Shown: positions 7,140 to 12,991 of the stretch, in pieces
Layout of the letters: every line of letters begins with the position of its first letter
How positions within the stretch are numbered: the first letter of the stretch is position 1
Program-made: the position numbers and the translations under genes
The notes under the pieces: generated by a model
Seen by the model: only the letters and a program-made list of their open reading frames with translations
Databases searched by the model: none
Told to the model about the DNA's origin: nothing
Source of the DNA: Bacillota bacterium
GTDB lineage: Bacteria; Bacillota; Sulfobacillia; JAJZIM01; JAJZBP01
Direction of reading: 5' to 3'
DNA: 13,111 nucleotides
NCBI GenBank assembly: GCA_021798855.1
Contig: JAJZBP010000033.1
Location: 1-13,111, forward strand

Positions 7140-7188
7140 GCCGCGCAAGACAACCGTTTTGCGCGGCTACGCCGCGCGGTTCTTTTTT
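7140..7188 (+). terminator. Intrinsic terminator with two competing stems
   Basis: Stem GCGCGGC (7161-7167), loop TAC, GCCGCGC (7171-7177), then GGTTCTTTTTT: a classical terminator for the plus-strand surface gene ending at 7116. The 5' arm also belongs to a second perfect stem, GCCGCGCAA (7140-7148) with TTGCGCGGC (7159-7167), so the two hairpins cannot form together. It is oriented only for the plus strand; the opposite side has no T tract. Confidence 0.8.
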
Positions 7189-7202
7189 GGCGCGGAGCAG
7201 GT

Positions 7203-7562
7203 TCAGCGGTTCTCCCGGCAGACGGGGCACACAACACCCAGACCCTTGGGCGGCGCCGGATGGTTTTCATTGGCCAGGAATTGGGCTTCCCCAAAGTCGT
7301 GCCACAACTGGCATTCCTTGGCGAATGCCTCTTCCACCGTCCCGAAAACCTTGAACTTGAAACGCTCGTATTTTTTCTCCCCGGCGTGCAGCAATAAACG
7401 CTCCCGCAGGTCGTTGTCCGAACGTCCGACATAGTCGACAATCAGGGCACCGTCTTTGCGGTGTCCGAGGACATATGCCCCAGGCGTGGCCTTGGGTACG
7501 TTGAAATTGACGTTTTCATGGGTCAGCCGGTAAACATCTCCGTTAAATCCCGTGGACGGCAC
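7203..7562 (-). CDS. GIY-YIG-like small protein with C-terminal zinc-ribbon-like motif
   Basis: The protein has 119 residues from a GTG at 7562, with GGGAGG 8 nt upstream; a TTG at 7568 is too close to that site. The core PGAYVLG (residues 27-33) and DYVGRSDNDLRERLLLH (43-59) form the GIY...YIG strands and the following Arg-containing helix; VEEAFAKECQLWHDF (76-90) fits the helix with the catalytic-type Glu. The C-terminus has a His followed by CPVC (His101, Cys112, Cys115), possibly metal-binding. GIY-YIG domains cut DNA in homing endonucleases and repair enzymes; small stand-alone versions are mostly uncharacterised. It has its own promoter, converges with the surface gene, and is a single-gene unit. 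Confidence 0.65.
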   Translation of the reverse strand: MPSTGFNGDVYRLTHENVNFNVPKATPGAYVLGHRKDGALIVDYVGRSDNDLRERLLLHAGEKKYERFKFKVFGTVEEAFAKECQLWHDFGEAQFLANENHPAPPKGLGVVCPVCRENR

Positions 7563-7607
7563 AGTCAAACCCTCCCGTCGCCGATTCTTCCCGGTTAGCT
7601 ACTTTTC

Positions 7608-7636
7608 ATAATAACGCAACTGAGAATTATTGACAA
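7608..7636 (-). promoter_or_regulatory. Sigma-A type promoter for the GIY-YIG-like gene
   Basis: On the minus strand TTGTCA (7631-7636) and TATTAT (7608-7613) are separated by exactly 17 bp. A start near 7601 leaves a leader of about 39 nt to the GTG start. Confidence 0.7.
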
Positions 7637-7698
7637 GGTTTTTCGCTTGATGATTTGGCGCAATCACCTCGGGACGCCGCGAACGGCCGCGAAGGGGG

Positions 7699-7763
7699 CT
7701 TGTACGCCGGCTTACCCGGGAAGCAGGCAGCCCTACGCCGGCAGGGAACTTGCACGCCGGCTT
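7699..7763. repeat. Short GC-rich repeats around ACGCCGGC
   Basis: CTTGTACGCCGGCTT (7699-7713) recurs as CTTGCACGCCGGCTT 50 bp later (7749-7763), and a third CTACGCCGGC lies between (7734-7743). GCCGGC is self-complementary, so several small hairpins are possible. The surrounding 7637-7868 stretch shows no convincing gene. Confidence 0.6.
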
Positions 7764-7868
7764 CCTGCCGGCATTGTCCGAGTAAGAAACGTTCTTTCCA
7801 CTTTCGGAACTATTCCAATGTATGATTCTGCTGCGTAAACCCGCAAGCTTATTCGGCTTCTGGTAAAC

Positions 7869-7882
7869 ATTCGGTGAACCCG
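7869..7882 (+). repeat. Inverted copy of the group II intron 5' target (IBS-like)
   Basis: ATTCGGTGAACCCG is identical to the 14 nt that end exactly at the intron's 5' splice site, read on the minus strand at 10084-10071. Weaker similarity continues outward (TT and CC kept, several transitions). It is thus either a second, unoccupied intron target or one half of an inverted repeat flanking the 2.2-kb intron region. Confidence 0.6.
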
Positions 7883-7984
7883 CCGGGAAAACTAACTTCG
7901 TTGATAGCCTAAGCCGGCTTACCGTTTTTAACGATATTTACGGTCAAGGAAATCTAAAGCTGTTGGAGATCAGGTCCCAAACCC

Positions 7985-8036
7985 GGCCGACGGTCCTCGG
8001 GGCGCAGGGGCGTTTACGCCCCGAGGACCGTCGGCC
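7985..8036. repeat. Perfect 20-bp inverted repeat with slipped inner pairing
   Basis: Arm 7985-8004 (GGCCGACGG...GGGGCG) is the exact reverse complement of 8017-8036, with a 12-nt loop. The loop itself holds GGGGCG (8007-8012), which can pair with the same CGCCCC as the arm does, allowing a shorter hairpin with a TTTA loop. CCCAAA and TTTGGG outside extend the pairing with small bulges. No T tract follows on either strand, so it is not a standard terminator. It lies downstream of the intron on the minus strand. Confidence 0.85.
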
Positions 8037-8233
8037 CTTATTTGGGGCAAGGCTCCCTCCTTTTCAAGTATTGTGTCACCCGTGGCCGGACTCGGACTAT
8101 CCCGGCTGCATCTGGACCTAAGCAGGTAGAAGGTCGGCCTCGGCGCGTTAGCCATAGCAACTCCCTGTTTCCGCCTCTTTCGGGGCGGTCTCCTTGTTGA
8201 ACCGGCTTGGCCTCCTTGTGCCGCCTACCCCCG

Positions 8234-8268
8234 CAGAACCCGGCGTGCGGATTTCCCGCACCGGGCTC
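8234..8268 (-). ncRNA. Group II intron domain V
   Basis: The minus strand reads GAGCCCGGTGCGG, a GAAA tetraloop, then TCCGCACGCCGGGTTCTG. This is the canonical 34-35-nt hairpin with the AGC catalytic triad at its base and a two-nucleotide bulge. It lies 20 nt after the reverse transcriptase stop. Confidence 0.9.
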
Positions 8269-8288
8269 CCCGGTCACTCTTCGGTTGG

Positions 8289-9575
8289 TCATACTGTTCG
8301 GTGGAGCATCCTCGGCTTCGGCAACCGGAACCACGGTTTGAGATTCCATTCCCCCCATGCCTTTTTCCCTTTTTGGCTACGTCCGTTGAGGCTCCTTACC
8401 CAATACTTCTCAACTTCCTTCCGTACAGCCTCGAGTTTCCTCGTGGTGTGCCATAGGGCGAAGTATTGGTAAAAACCTCGTAGCTTCGCTACCAGTAACG
8501 CACTTTGCAGCCATCCCGGTTCGTGCCGGTGGCGTCGCAACCACTCCTTTACCCCGGCCAGGAACTTCCGAACGCTTTTGGGACACGGGATGCGGATTAC
8601 GGCCATTCGGCCTTTCCGGTCCCTTCCCAGATGGTGTCGGAAGCCCAGGAAGTCGAAGTGGTGCGGGTGGCTTTCTCCTGGACGCCATGAAGTGCGTCCA
8701 AAAGGGATTAGCCTCGTTTTCTCTTCCGCCAGATTCAGCCCGAACTTCGCCATGCGCTTAGGAAGTACATCGGCAAAAGCTCGTGCATCCGCCTCATTGC
8801 TGAAAAGTACCAGAAAGTCGTCGGCGAAGCGTATTGGTTTCGCTTCTCCCCGGCATCGTGGCCTCACCATTCGCTCAAACCAAAGGTCCAGCGCATAATG
8901 CAGGTAGACGTTCGCCAGCATTGGCGAAATGGGACCGCCTTGGGGGCTTCCTTCCGTGGGTTCAGTGATGGCTCCCCGTTCGAATATCCCCGCCTTCAGC
9001 CATTTACGGATTGGGCGGAGTATCCAGGGGTCGGCAACACGCTGTTCCAGCATCCGCATAAGCCAGCCATGATCCAAGTGATCGAAAAAGCCACGAATAT
9101 CGGCTTCGTAGATCCATTGAACCTTCCCAAAGGTCACTTCGCGGCGCAGTTCCGCCACGGCTTGGTGAGCCGTGCGCCCCGGACGAAACCCATATGCGCA
9201 ATCCAGGAAGTCAGCTTCGTAGACAGCTCCGAGAATCTGGGCTACCGCCGCCTGAAGCAGCCGGTCCTCCACCGTTGGGATGCCTAAAGGACGACGTTTC
9301 TGAGGATTCCCTGCTTTGGGAATGTACACCCGGCGCACCGGCGGTGCGTGGTAGTAGCCAGCCTTCATTTCCGCCACCAACCGCTCCAGGTTTCCATACA
9401 GGTTCTCTTCATAAGCTTTCCTGCTGACGCCGTCTACGCCCGCCGTTCCTTTCTTGTTCAGGAGCCGCCAGATGCCTGACAGAAACTCTACCGACAGGTG
9501 ATGCGCCAACGCGGTGAACCTTATCTTCGGTTCCGCCTTGGCCCGACTGAAGATGCGTTCCAGTTCGGTTGTCAT
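8289..9575 (-). CDS. ltrA: Group II intron reverse transcriptase/maturase
   Basis: The protein has 428 residues from an ATG at 9575 with AGGAGG 8 nt upstream; the frame is open further up to 9989 but that is domain I-III RNA. It helps the intron fold and copies it into DNA at new sites. Blocks in order: GTAGVDGV (RT0/1, about 53-50), KRRPLGIPTVEDRLLQ (102-118), YEADIRGFFDHLDH (156-169), EGSPQGGPISPMLANVYLHYALD (208-230), the catalytic FADD (250-253, instead of the commoner YADD), FLGFRHHLGRD, and a domain X/thumb region (LRGFYQYFALWH). It ends soon after PKPRMLHRTV, so there is no C-terminal HNH endonuclease domain. Introns of this kind usually integrate at replication forks or hairpins without second-strand cleavage. 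Confidence 0.93.
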   Translation of the reverse strand: MTTELERIFSRAKAEPKIRFTALAHHLSVEFLSGIWRLLNKKGTAGVDGVSRKAYEENLYGNLERLVAEMKAGYYHAPPVRRVYIPKAGNPQKRRPLGIPTVEDRLLQAAVAQILGAVYEADFLDCAYGFRPGRTAHQAVAELRREVTFGKVQWIYEADIRGFFDHLDHGWLMRMLEQRVADPWILRPIRKWLKAGIFERGAITEPTEGSPQGGPISPMLANVYLHYALDLWFERMVRPRCRGEAKPIRFADDFLVLFSNEADARAFADVLPKRMAKFGLNLAEEKTRLIPFGRTSWRPGESHPHHFDFLGFRHHLGRDRKGRMAVIRIPCPKSVRKFLAGVKEWLRRHRHEPGWLQSALLVAKLRGFYQYFALWHTTRKLEAVRKEVEKYWVRSLNGRSQKGKKAWGEWNLKPWFRLPKPRMLHRTV

Positions 9576-10070
9576 TCGTAATTCCTCCTCTGCGTGGGGC
9601 GAATGCCTCCCCGAAACGCTGTGACCGCCGTCCCGCGCACCCCTTACGAGGCTCTCCCTCGCTCGGAGTACTATAGGTGAGTCTGACCCCTCTCGATGCT
9701 TTTGCCTCCCTTCGGCTGCTGCCTTGCAGTTGGCATACGCTCCCGCGACACCGAGAGGTCTCCCGGTTTCCGTGCTGCTTCGTTTTCCCACCGTGCCGCG
9801 GTCTTTGCCCCCGCCGAGGTCTCCAACGCTCTCGCCATAACGAGCGCCTACTATAGCCTTCCGGCAACCCGACACCGTCGGCCCTCGGTCTGATCGGTTT
9901 CGAGGCTCAATCCCCTCATCCTTACGGATTGCGGCCTGGTTGTCGCCCTGCCTACGCTTAAACGATGCCCTCGCGGAACACCTCTCCAAGGCTCGGTCCC
10001 CCGTGGGTGCCTAACCCTTTCGGGGACGGGAATTCCACCCGCTAGAAATAGCCGGCTTTCACCGGCGCAC

Positions 10071-10084
10071 CGGGTTCACCGAAT
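10071..10084 (-). other. Intron 5' exon target (IBS2-IBS1)
   Basis: The 14 exon bases directly upstream of the intron include IBS1 AACCCG (10076-10071) and IBS2-like TTCGGT (10083-10078), each complementary to a loop in domain I (one T-G pair in IBS2). The same 14-mer recurs inverted at 7869-7882. No gene can be recognised in the 5' exon, so the host transcript is unknown. Confidence 0.65.
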
Positions 10085-10099
10085 ACTTGCCGCTTATAC

Positions 10100-10129
10100 A
10101 ATATATGCTAGTTATTTCGCGATTGTAAA
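10100..10129 (-). promoter_or_regulatory. Possible promoter reading into the group II intron
   Basis: On the minus strand TTTACA (10124-10129) and TATATT (10100-10105) are 18 bp apart in an AT-rich patch, about 30 bp before the intron's 5' end. It is plausible as the promoter of the short exon and intron, but AT-rich sequence gives such matches easily. Confidence 0.35.
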
Positions 10130-10258
10130 ACTATTACAGCAGTTATTGAGTGGTGTCTTGGGCGAATCGGGCTTTTCGCAGTGGAATCATGTATACCTTC
10201 CTCTTGCCCGGCAGAAATTAAGCATTGTGTCATCCCATGCCGGAGGAGGTTGTCGCCA

Positions 10259-10813
10259 CTGGAATCCCGCCGTTCCCGCCGTCTCCACCGCAAACGTCTG
10301 GCCCGCATACGCTTTCTGGCCGGCCTGGCCGCCGCAGTTATGATTTTCCTGGCCTCGCCCCTGGTGGCTTCCGCCGTCGTGCCTTTCCCGGCTCCCCGCA
10401 TCGATCGATCCTCGACCTTCTATGACGCCAAGGGGAGCTTCATCGGGCGCCTTTCCGAAGTCAACCAACAGGAAGTGGCCCTGACCCAGGTGCCGGCGAC
10501 GGTCAAGGATGCCCTCATCGCCACCGAAGACGCTTCCTTTTACCACAACGACGGAGTCAACCTCACATCCATCGCCCGCGCAGCCTACACCGACATCCGC
10601 ACGGGTAGCCTGGCCCAGGGCGGCAGCACCCTGACCCAACAACTGGTTAAGAACGTCTACCTGAGTTCGGAGAAAAGTTTCTGGCGCAAGCTGGTGGAGG
10701 CGGTGCTGGCTCTGAAACTCACCGCCACCTATTCCAAGAACCAGCTTCTGGCCGTGTACCTGAACACCGTCTGTTATGGTACATGGTCACATTTTGTGGT
10801 TCTGCAAGCCTGA
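10259..10813 (+). pseudogene. Class A penicillin-binding protein, truncated copy A (transglycosylase part only)
   Basis: An Arg-rich cytoplasmic tail and one membrane helix (about residues 17-40) precede a GT51 transglycosylase domain: ATEDASFYHNDGVN with catalytic Glu90, QGGSTLTQQLVKN (120-132), and YSKNQLLAVYLNTV (158-171). After VCYG the family sequence stops and an unrelated GTWSHFVVLQA tail runs to a TGA, so the last transglycosylase motifs and the whole transpeptidase domain are lost. The full protein polymerises and cross-links peptidoglycan; this piece should be inactive. The start is CTG 10259, 9 nt after AGGAGG; TTG 10250 touches that site. Bases 10276-10375 are identical to the copy starting at 12992. 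The break abuts an AT-rich insert. Confidence 0.85.
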
Positions 10814-10871
10814 ATCGGGAACCAAATCGGACACGACCCACCCAAAGAAGCATCCTTGTTGGAGTGTTTCA

Positions 10872-10920
10872 TGGAATGACTTTTTTTGTGTACCTAACGC
10901 AAGTTAGGTGAGTTATTCCA
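10872..10920. other. Nested hairpin with GCAA tetraloop
   Basis: Outer stem TGGAATGAC (10872-10880) pairs with GTTATTCCA (10912-10920, one G-T pair). Inside, ACCTAAC (10892-10898) pairs perfectly with GTTAGGT (10903-10909) across a GCAA loop; the 5' internal loop includes seven T residues. It lies between the truncated PBP copy and the end of the 10943-11524 gene, at one edge of the AT-rich insert. It could be a mobile-element end, a small RNA, or a 3' stabiliser. Confidence 0.6.
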
Positions 10921-10942
10921 CGATAACCGGGGACCCAATATG

Positions 10943-11524
10943 TTAATTACGATTTTTTAATATTGCACATACTCCCAAGATAATATAGGAGTTCTGGACT
11001 ACAAAGGAATCTTCCGTGCCCACTATATCCGCAAAATGAATTTGGTGGTTGCTTAGTATTCCTGGTGTTTCAAGAAGTTTTTTACTGACCTCTTGCTCCC
11101 AAAATATTGCGGCTATTTTCCCTCCAAACAAAGATCCCCACCAACCTTCAAGGAAAACTAAAGTCTCCTCGAATAGCCAGGTATCTATTATTCCTCTCGT
11201 GCTTCGAAGCCACATCCGAAGTTCGTCACCAAGACCTGTCGGCCTTTTGTTTTCTGTAAGAGCAGTTATTCTATGTTCAAGCCATCCTTCCCATATGTTT
11301 TGTAATTCTCTTTTTAGCTGTGAATTGTGAAATATATCTTGTGGAATGCTGGTATATTCCGATAGTAATTGCCGAAGGTAGATTAGCCACTGTTCTGCCA
11401 ATTGATTATCATTTGGTTCAATTGTAGCTCCATGTGATATGAGATTTATGCCCAGGATTTGACCTAAATACCAAAGACAATTTAGATCTTCCGGGGTTTG
11501 GACGATTAAACGAATTGGCCCCAC
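10943..11524 (-). CDS. Hypothetical protein, Trp-rich, unrecognised
   Basis: The protein has 193 residues from a GTG at 11524, with AAAGGGG about 13 nt upstream; the start is uncertain since the frame is open a few codons further (GCTLIV). No signal peptide or membrane helix is seen, so it is probably cytosolic. It has unusually many Trp residues (LWYLG, QWLIY, IWEGWLEH, MWLRS, GWWGS, FWEQE) and looks helical in its first half. I recognise no motif and make no functional claim. Base composition is much AT-richer than in the operon genes to the left, suggesting acquisition by transfer. It lies downstream of, and in the same direction as, the exported protein gene at 11685-12200, separated by a possible terminator. 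Confidence 0.6.
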   Translation of the reverse strand: MGPIRLIVQTPEDLNCLWYLGQILGINLISHGATIEPNDNQLAEQWLIYLRQLLSEYTSIPQDIFHNSQLKRELQNIWEGWLEHRITALTENKRPTGLGDELRMWLRSTRGIIDTWLFEETLVFLEGWWGSLFGGKIAAIFWEQEVSKKLLETPGILSNHQIHFADIVGTEDSFVVQNSYIILGVCAILKNRN

Positions 11525-11587
11525 GATTAAAGTACAACCCCTTTCTTTAATTAAGACGGACCCAGCCCGATATCTTAAATAAGAAAA

Positions 11588-11623
11588 GTATTTATATGTT
11601 ACAAAGTGCTAACATATAAATAC
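11588..11623 (-). terminator. AT-rich 14-bp perfect hairpin, possible terminator
   Basis: GTATTTATATGTTA (11588-11601) and its exact reverse complement (11610-11623) flank an 8-nt loop. On the minus strand it is followed by TTTTCTTATTT and lies 61 nt beyond the stop of the exported protein gene. The stem is weak in GC, so termination efficiency is doubtful. Confidence 0.5.
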
Positions 11624-11684
11624 AATTAATTCCTCTTGCCAAAGAGCGATGATTATCAAGCCCCACTCCAGCGCTTTATAGGGT

Positions 11685-12200
11685 TTAGTATATGGCACAA
11701 TCCCATGGATTATAGCTTGAAGCCATTGTATCTTGTAAAAAGACATTACCGGTAAGAACTGAACAATACTTTTGACCTTTAATCAACCCGCCTGTTTCAG
11801 TTTGACCCGATATAGTAGTCACATCAGTTGGACCTCCCCATTGCGGTATGGTTTCCACAATTGGGCCAGTGGTGCTTCCTTCGTGTACATCGACATAAAG
11901 TTCCCATGCTATAATGTTACCACATTCGCCCGTTAAACTTGAGCCACTCCACGAGCTATAAAACACTCCAGCATTGCTAAAGGTAGTCATTTGTAGTGAC
12001 CCACAATTACCAGATGCAGTGGTTAGAGGTGAAACTTTGCTTGATGTTGACGAATTAGAAACTGGCACCAAAGGAGCTACATTACCCGTTGACATAGGTA
12101 AGGATGTCGTAGAAGCTGCAAAAGATGGCAGGGCAGGTGCTAAAACAATAATTGTGGCACTTAGGAACATGGCAACTTTCCAAAAAAGATACTTCTTCAT
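11685..12200 (-). CDS. Small exported protein with four cysteines, unrecognised
   Basis: The protein has 171 residues from an ATG at 12200, with GGAGG 10 nt upstream. A signal peptide is clear: MKKYLFWKVAM, a hydrophobic core, and a likely cut after LPSFAA (about residue 29). A Ser/Thr-rich linker follows to about residue 62. The globular part holds four cysteines (in GNCGS, GECGN, KYCSV and WDCAIY), which could form two disulfides, and ends right after the last one. Gly/Thr/Ser-rich beta-type sequence (SGQTETGGLIKGQ) suggests a small secreted or wall-associated domain. I recognise no family. A promoter is readable upstream. Low GC and position in the insert between PBP fragments suggest horizontal acquisition. 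Confidence 0.75.
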   Translation of the reverse strand: MKKYLFWKVAMFLSATIIVLAPALPSFAASTTSLPMSTGNVAPLVPVSNSSTSSKVSPLTTASGNCGSLQMTTFSNAGVFYSSWSGSSLTGECGNIIAWELYVDVHEGSTTGPIVETIPQWGGPTDVTTISGQTETGGLIKGQKYCSVLTGNVFLQDTMASSYNPWDCAIY

Positions 12201-12299
12201 TTTTCTTCTTCCTCCTTCAGATTTCTGGCTGGTTCTTGCGTTTCGGGAAAACGACTTGAATTTGATTTCCTTATATTCCAGCGTCCATTGCTAATATTT

Positions 12300-12327
12300 A
12301 CTATATAGCAGCCCCCCTGAAAGTCAA
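12300..12327 (-). promoter_or_regulatory. Sigma-A type promoter for the exported protein gene
   Basis: TTGACT (12322-12327) and TATAGT (12300-12305) on the minus strand are 16 bp apart. The start near 12293 would give a leader of about 90 nt, long enough to hold regulation, though none was recognised. Confidence 0.6.
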
Positions 12328-12414
12328 GCAATATTTTTGCAAATTTGCTAATTTTCGTCCGACAAACTTCCACAATAAAGACACCGGCATCCAACTCGGC
12401 CACGGCCCGCTCCG

Positions 12415-12457
12415 CAAGGTATATCCTCCCTGCCTAAGTCGAATCCTCCACCTTTAT
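12415..12457 (+). repeat. Copy of the PBP upstream leader
   Basis: CAAGGTATATCCTCCC (12415-12430) and the following ~25 bases recur at 12953-12994, just before the third PBP copy, with 16 identical bases then five mismatches and one indel. Weaker similarity continues about 12 bases upstream. Here the leader is joined directly to an internal PBP fragment, so the 5' part of the gene has been deleted. Confidence 0.7.
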
Positions 12458-12540
12458 CAAAAACCAACTTCTGACCATGTACCTGAATACGGTCTATTTT
12501 GGTCAAAGGCTACATAATGTGGTCCCCTTTTTGATTGACA
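12458..12540 (+). pseudogene. Penicillin-binding protein fragment, copy B
   Basis: The plus strand reads IKNQLLTMYLNTVYFG, the end of the GT51 transglycosylase third motif, aligned with 10733-10790 of copy A at roughly 80 percent of bases, most differences being transitions toward A/T. It breaks off at the same codon as copy A. The bases after the break are also partly alike (about 17 of 27), giving G-x-x-x-H-x-V-V in both. Only some 20 codons remain, with no start. It is a decayed relic. Confidence 0.75.
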
Positions 12541-12565
12541 TTCACACACCCGTCTGCCCATCGGA

Positions 12566-12597
12566 CCGGTTAACCCCAAAAAAGGGGAATAAACCGG
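12566..12597. repeat. Interrupted hairpin
   Basis: CCGGTT (12566-12571) and CCCC (12574-12577) pair with GGGG (12584-12587) and AACCGG (12592-12597) across an A6 loop, with an AA/AATA internal loop. It lies in the non-coding stretch 12541-12697, where no gene was found. No T tract follows. Confidence 0.5.
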
Positions 12598-12697
12598 GGA
12601 AATTACCATAAAGTCCGGGTTGAAAACCAGAAAAATGCCCCAATAACCGGAATTTCCGTCTCCCAAGGCCAATATCCCGTTTTTTAGCCCCTATTAA

Positions 12698-12943
12698 TCA
12701 CCAGATCCCTAGTTCATTCTCCAGGAGTCCCGTCTGCCGGTTTAGTTCCTCCAGGGAATCAGCCCAGATGGTGACTCCCAGGTGGTACTGAAAGATCCGA
12801 ACTTGGCTCCTGGCCAACTGGTCCCGCAGTTCCCTGGCATCGTCCAAAGCCGCCTGGAGGTAGGGGTCCGGCACCCGTCCCAGGCGCTGGTCGGCCAGGA
12901 TGGCCCCCTGGTGGTACTTGATGACTTCGGTTAAATGAAACCG
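12698..12943 (-). pseudogene. VirB4-like conjugation ATPase fragment
   Basis: About 81 residues read RFHLTEVIKYHQGAILADQ, then LGRVPDPYLQAALDDARELRDQLARSQVRIFQYHLGVTIWADSLEELNRQTG to a TAG. The pattern (G-R-x-P-D-P..., A-x-x-D-A-x-x-L-R-x-x-L-A-R, F-x-x-x-L-x-x-T-x-x-A-x-S-x-x-E-L) matches the N-terminal region of VirB4/TraC-type ATPases that power type IV conjugation channels. The NTP-binding Walker motifs lie C-terminal to this and are missing. The frame opens further to 12997, but that part overlaps the PBP leader. It is a relic of an integrative conjugative element, joined to the PBP leader at about 12938. Confidence 0.6.
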
Positions 12944-12952
12944 GCCCCTCGC

Positions 12953-12991
12953 CAAGGTATATCCTCCCAGCCCAAGTAGAATCCTACATCT
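12953..12991 (+). repeat. PBP upstream leader, second copy
   Basis: This matches 12415-12454 (first 16 bases identical) and runs directly into the ATG of the third PBP copy. No Shine-Dalgarno sequence is visible before that ATG (CCTACATCTATG), unlike the AGGAGG ahead of copy A. Confidence 0.65.

Larger units (their letters stand above)
8190..10070 (-). mobile_element. Group II intron with reverse transcriptase in domain IV
   Basis: On the minus strand the intron begins GTGCGCCGGTGAAAGCC at 10070, matching the GUGYG 5' consensus. The last six exon bases AACCCG (10076-10071) pair perfectly with CGGGTT in domain I (9871-9866), the EBS1-IBS1 contact, and TTCGGT just upstream pairs with ACCGAG (9889-9884) as a likely EBS2-IBS2. 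About 495 nt of structured RNA precede the reverse transcriptase; domain V follows it at 8268-8234. The 3' end could not be fixed: 8190 is set only by the usual distance past domain V, and unusually structured sequence continues to about 8040. It appears potentially functional for splicing, since no break in the protein or catalytic core was seen. Confidence 0.85.

Noticed and set aside
7647..7838. 63-codon plus-strand frame in the ACGCCGGC repeat region
   Set aside because: No ribosome binding site, and the composition follows the repeats rather than a protein.
7970..8155. 61-codon minus-strand frame downstream of the intron
   Set aside because: It runs through one arm of the 20-bp palindrome and has no family resemblance; more likely structured RNA or intergenic DNA.
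9576..9989. Upstream extension of the intron reverse transcriptase
   Set aside because: It covers domain I-III RNA including EBS1 and EBS2, and a strong ribosome binding site marks the ATG at 9575.
10892..10909. Integron attC-like core sites (ACCTAAC ... GTTAGGT fit RYYYAAC/GTTRRRY)
   Set aside because: Only 4 nt separate the two boxes; the inner L boxes and spacer of an attC are absent, and no integrase is present.
12457..12672. 71-codon minus-strand frame
   Set aside because: It is antisense to the PBP copy B relic and a hairpin, with no start signal.
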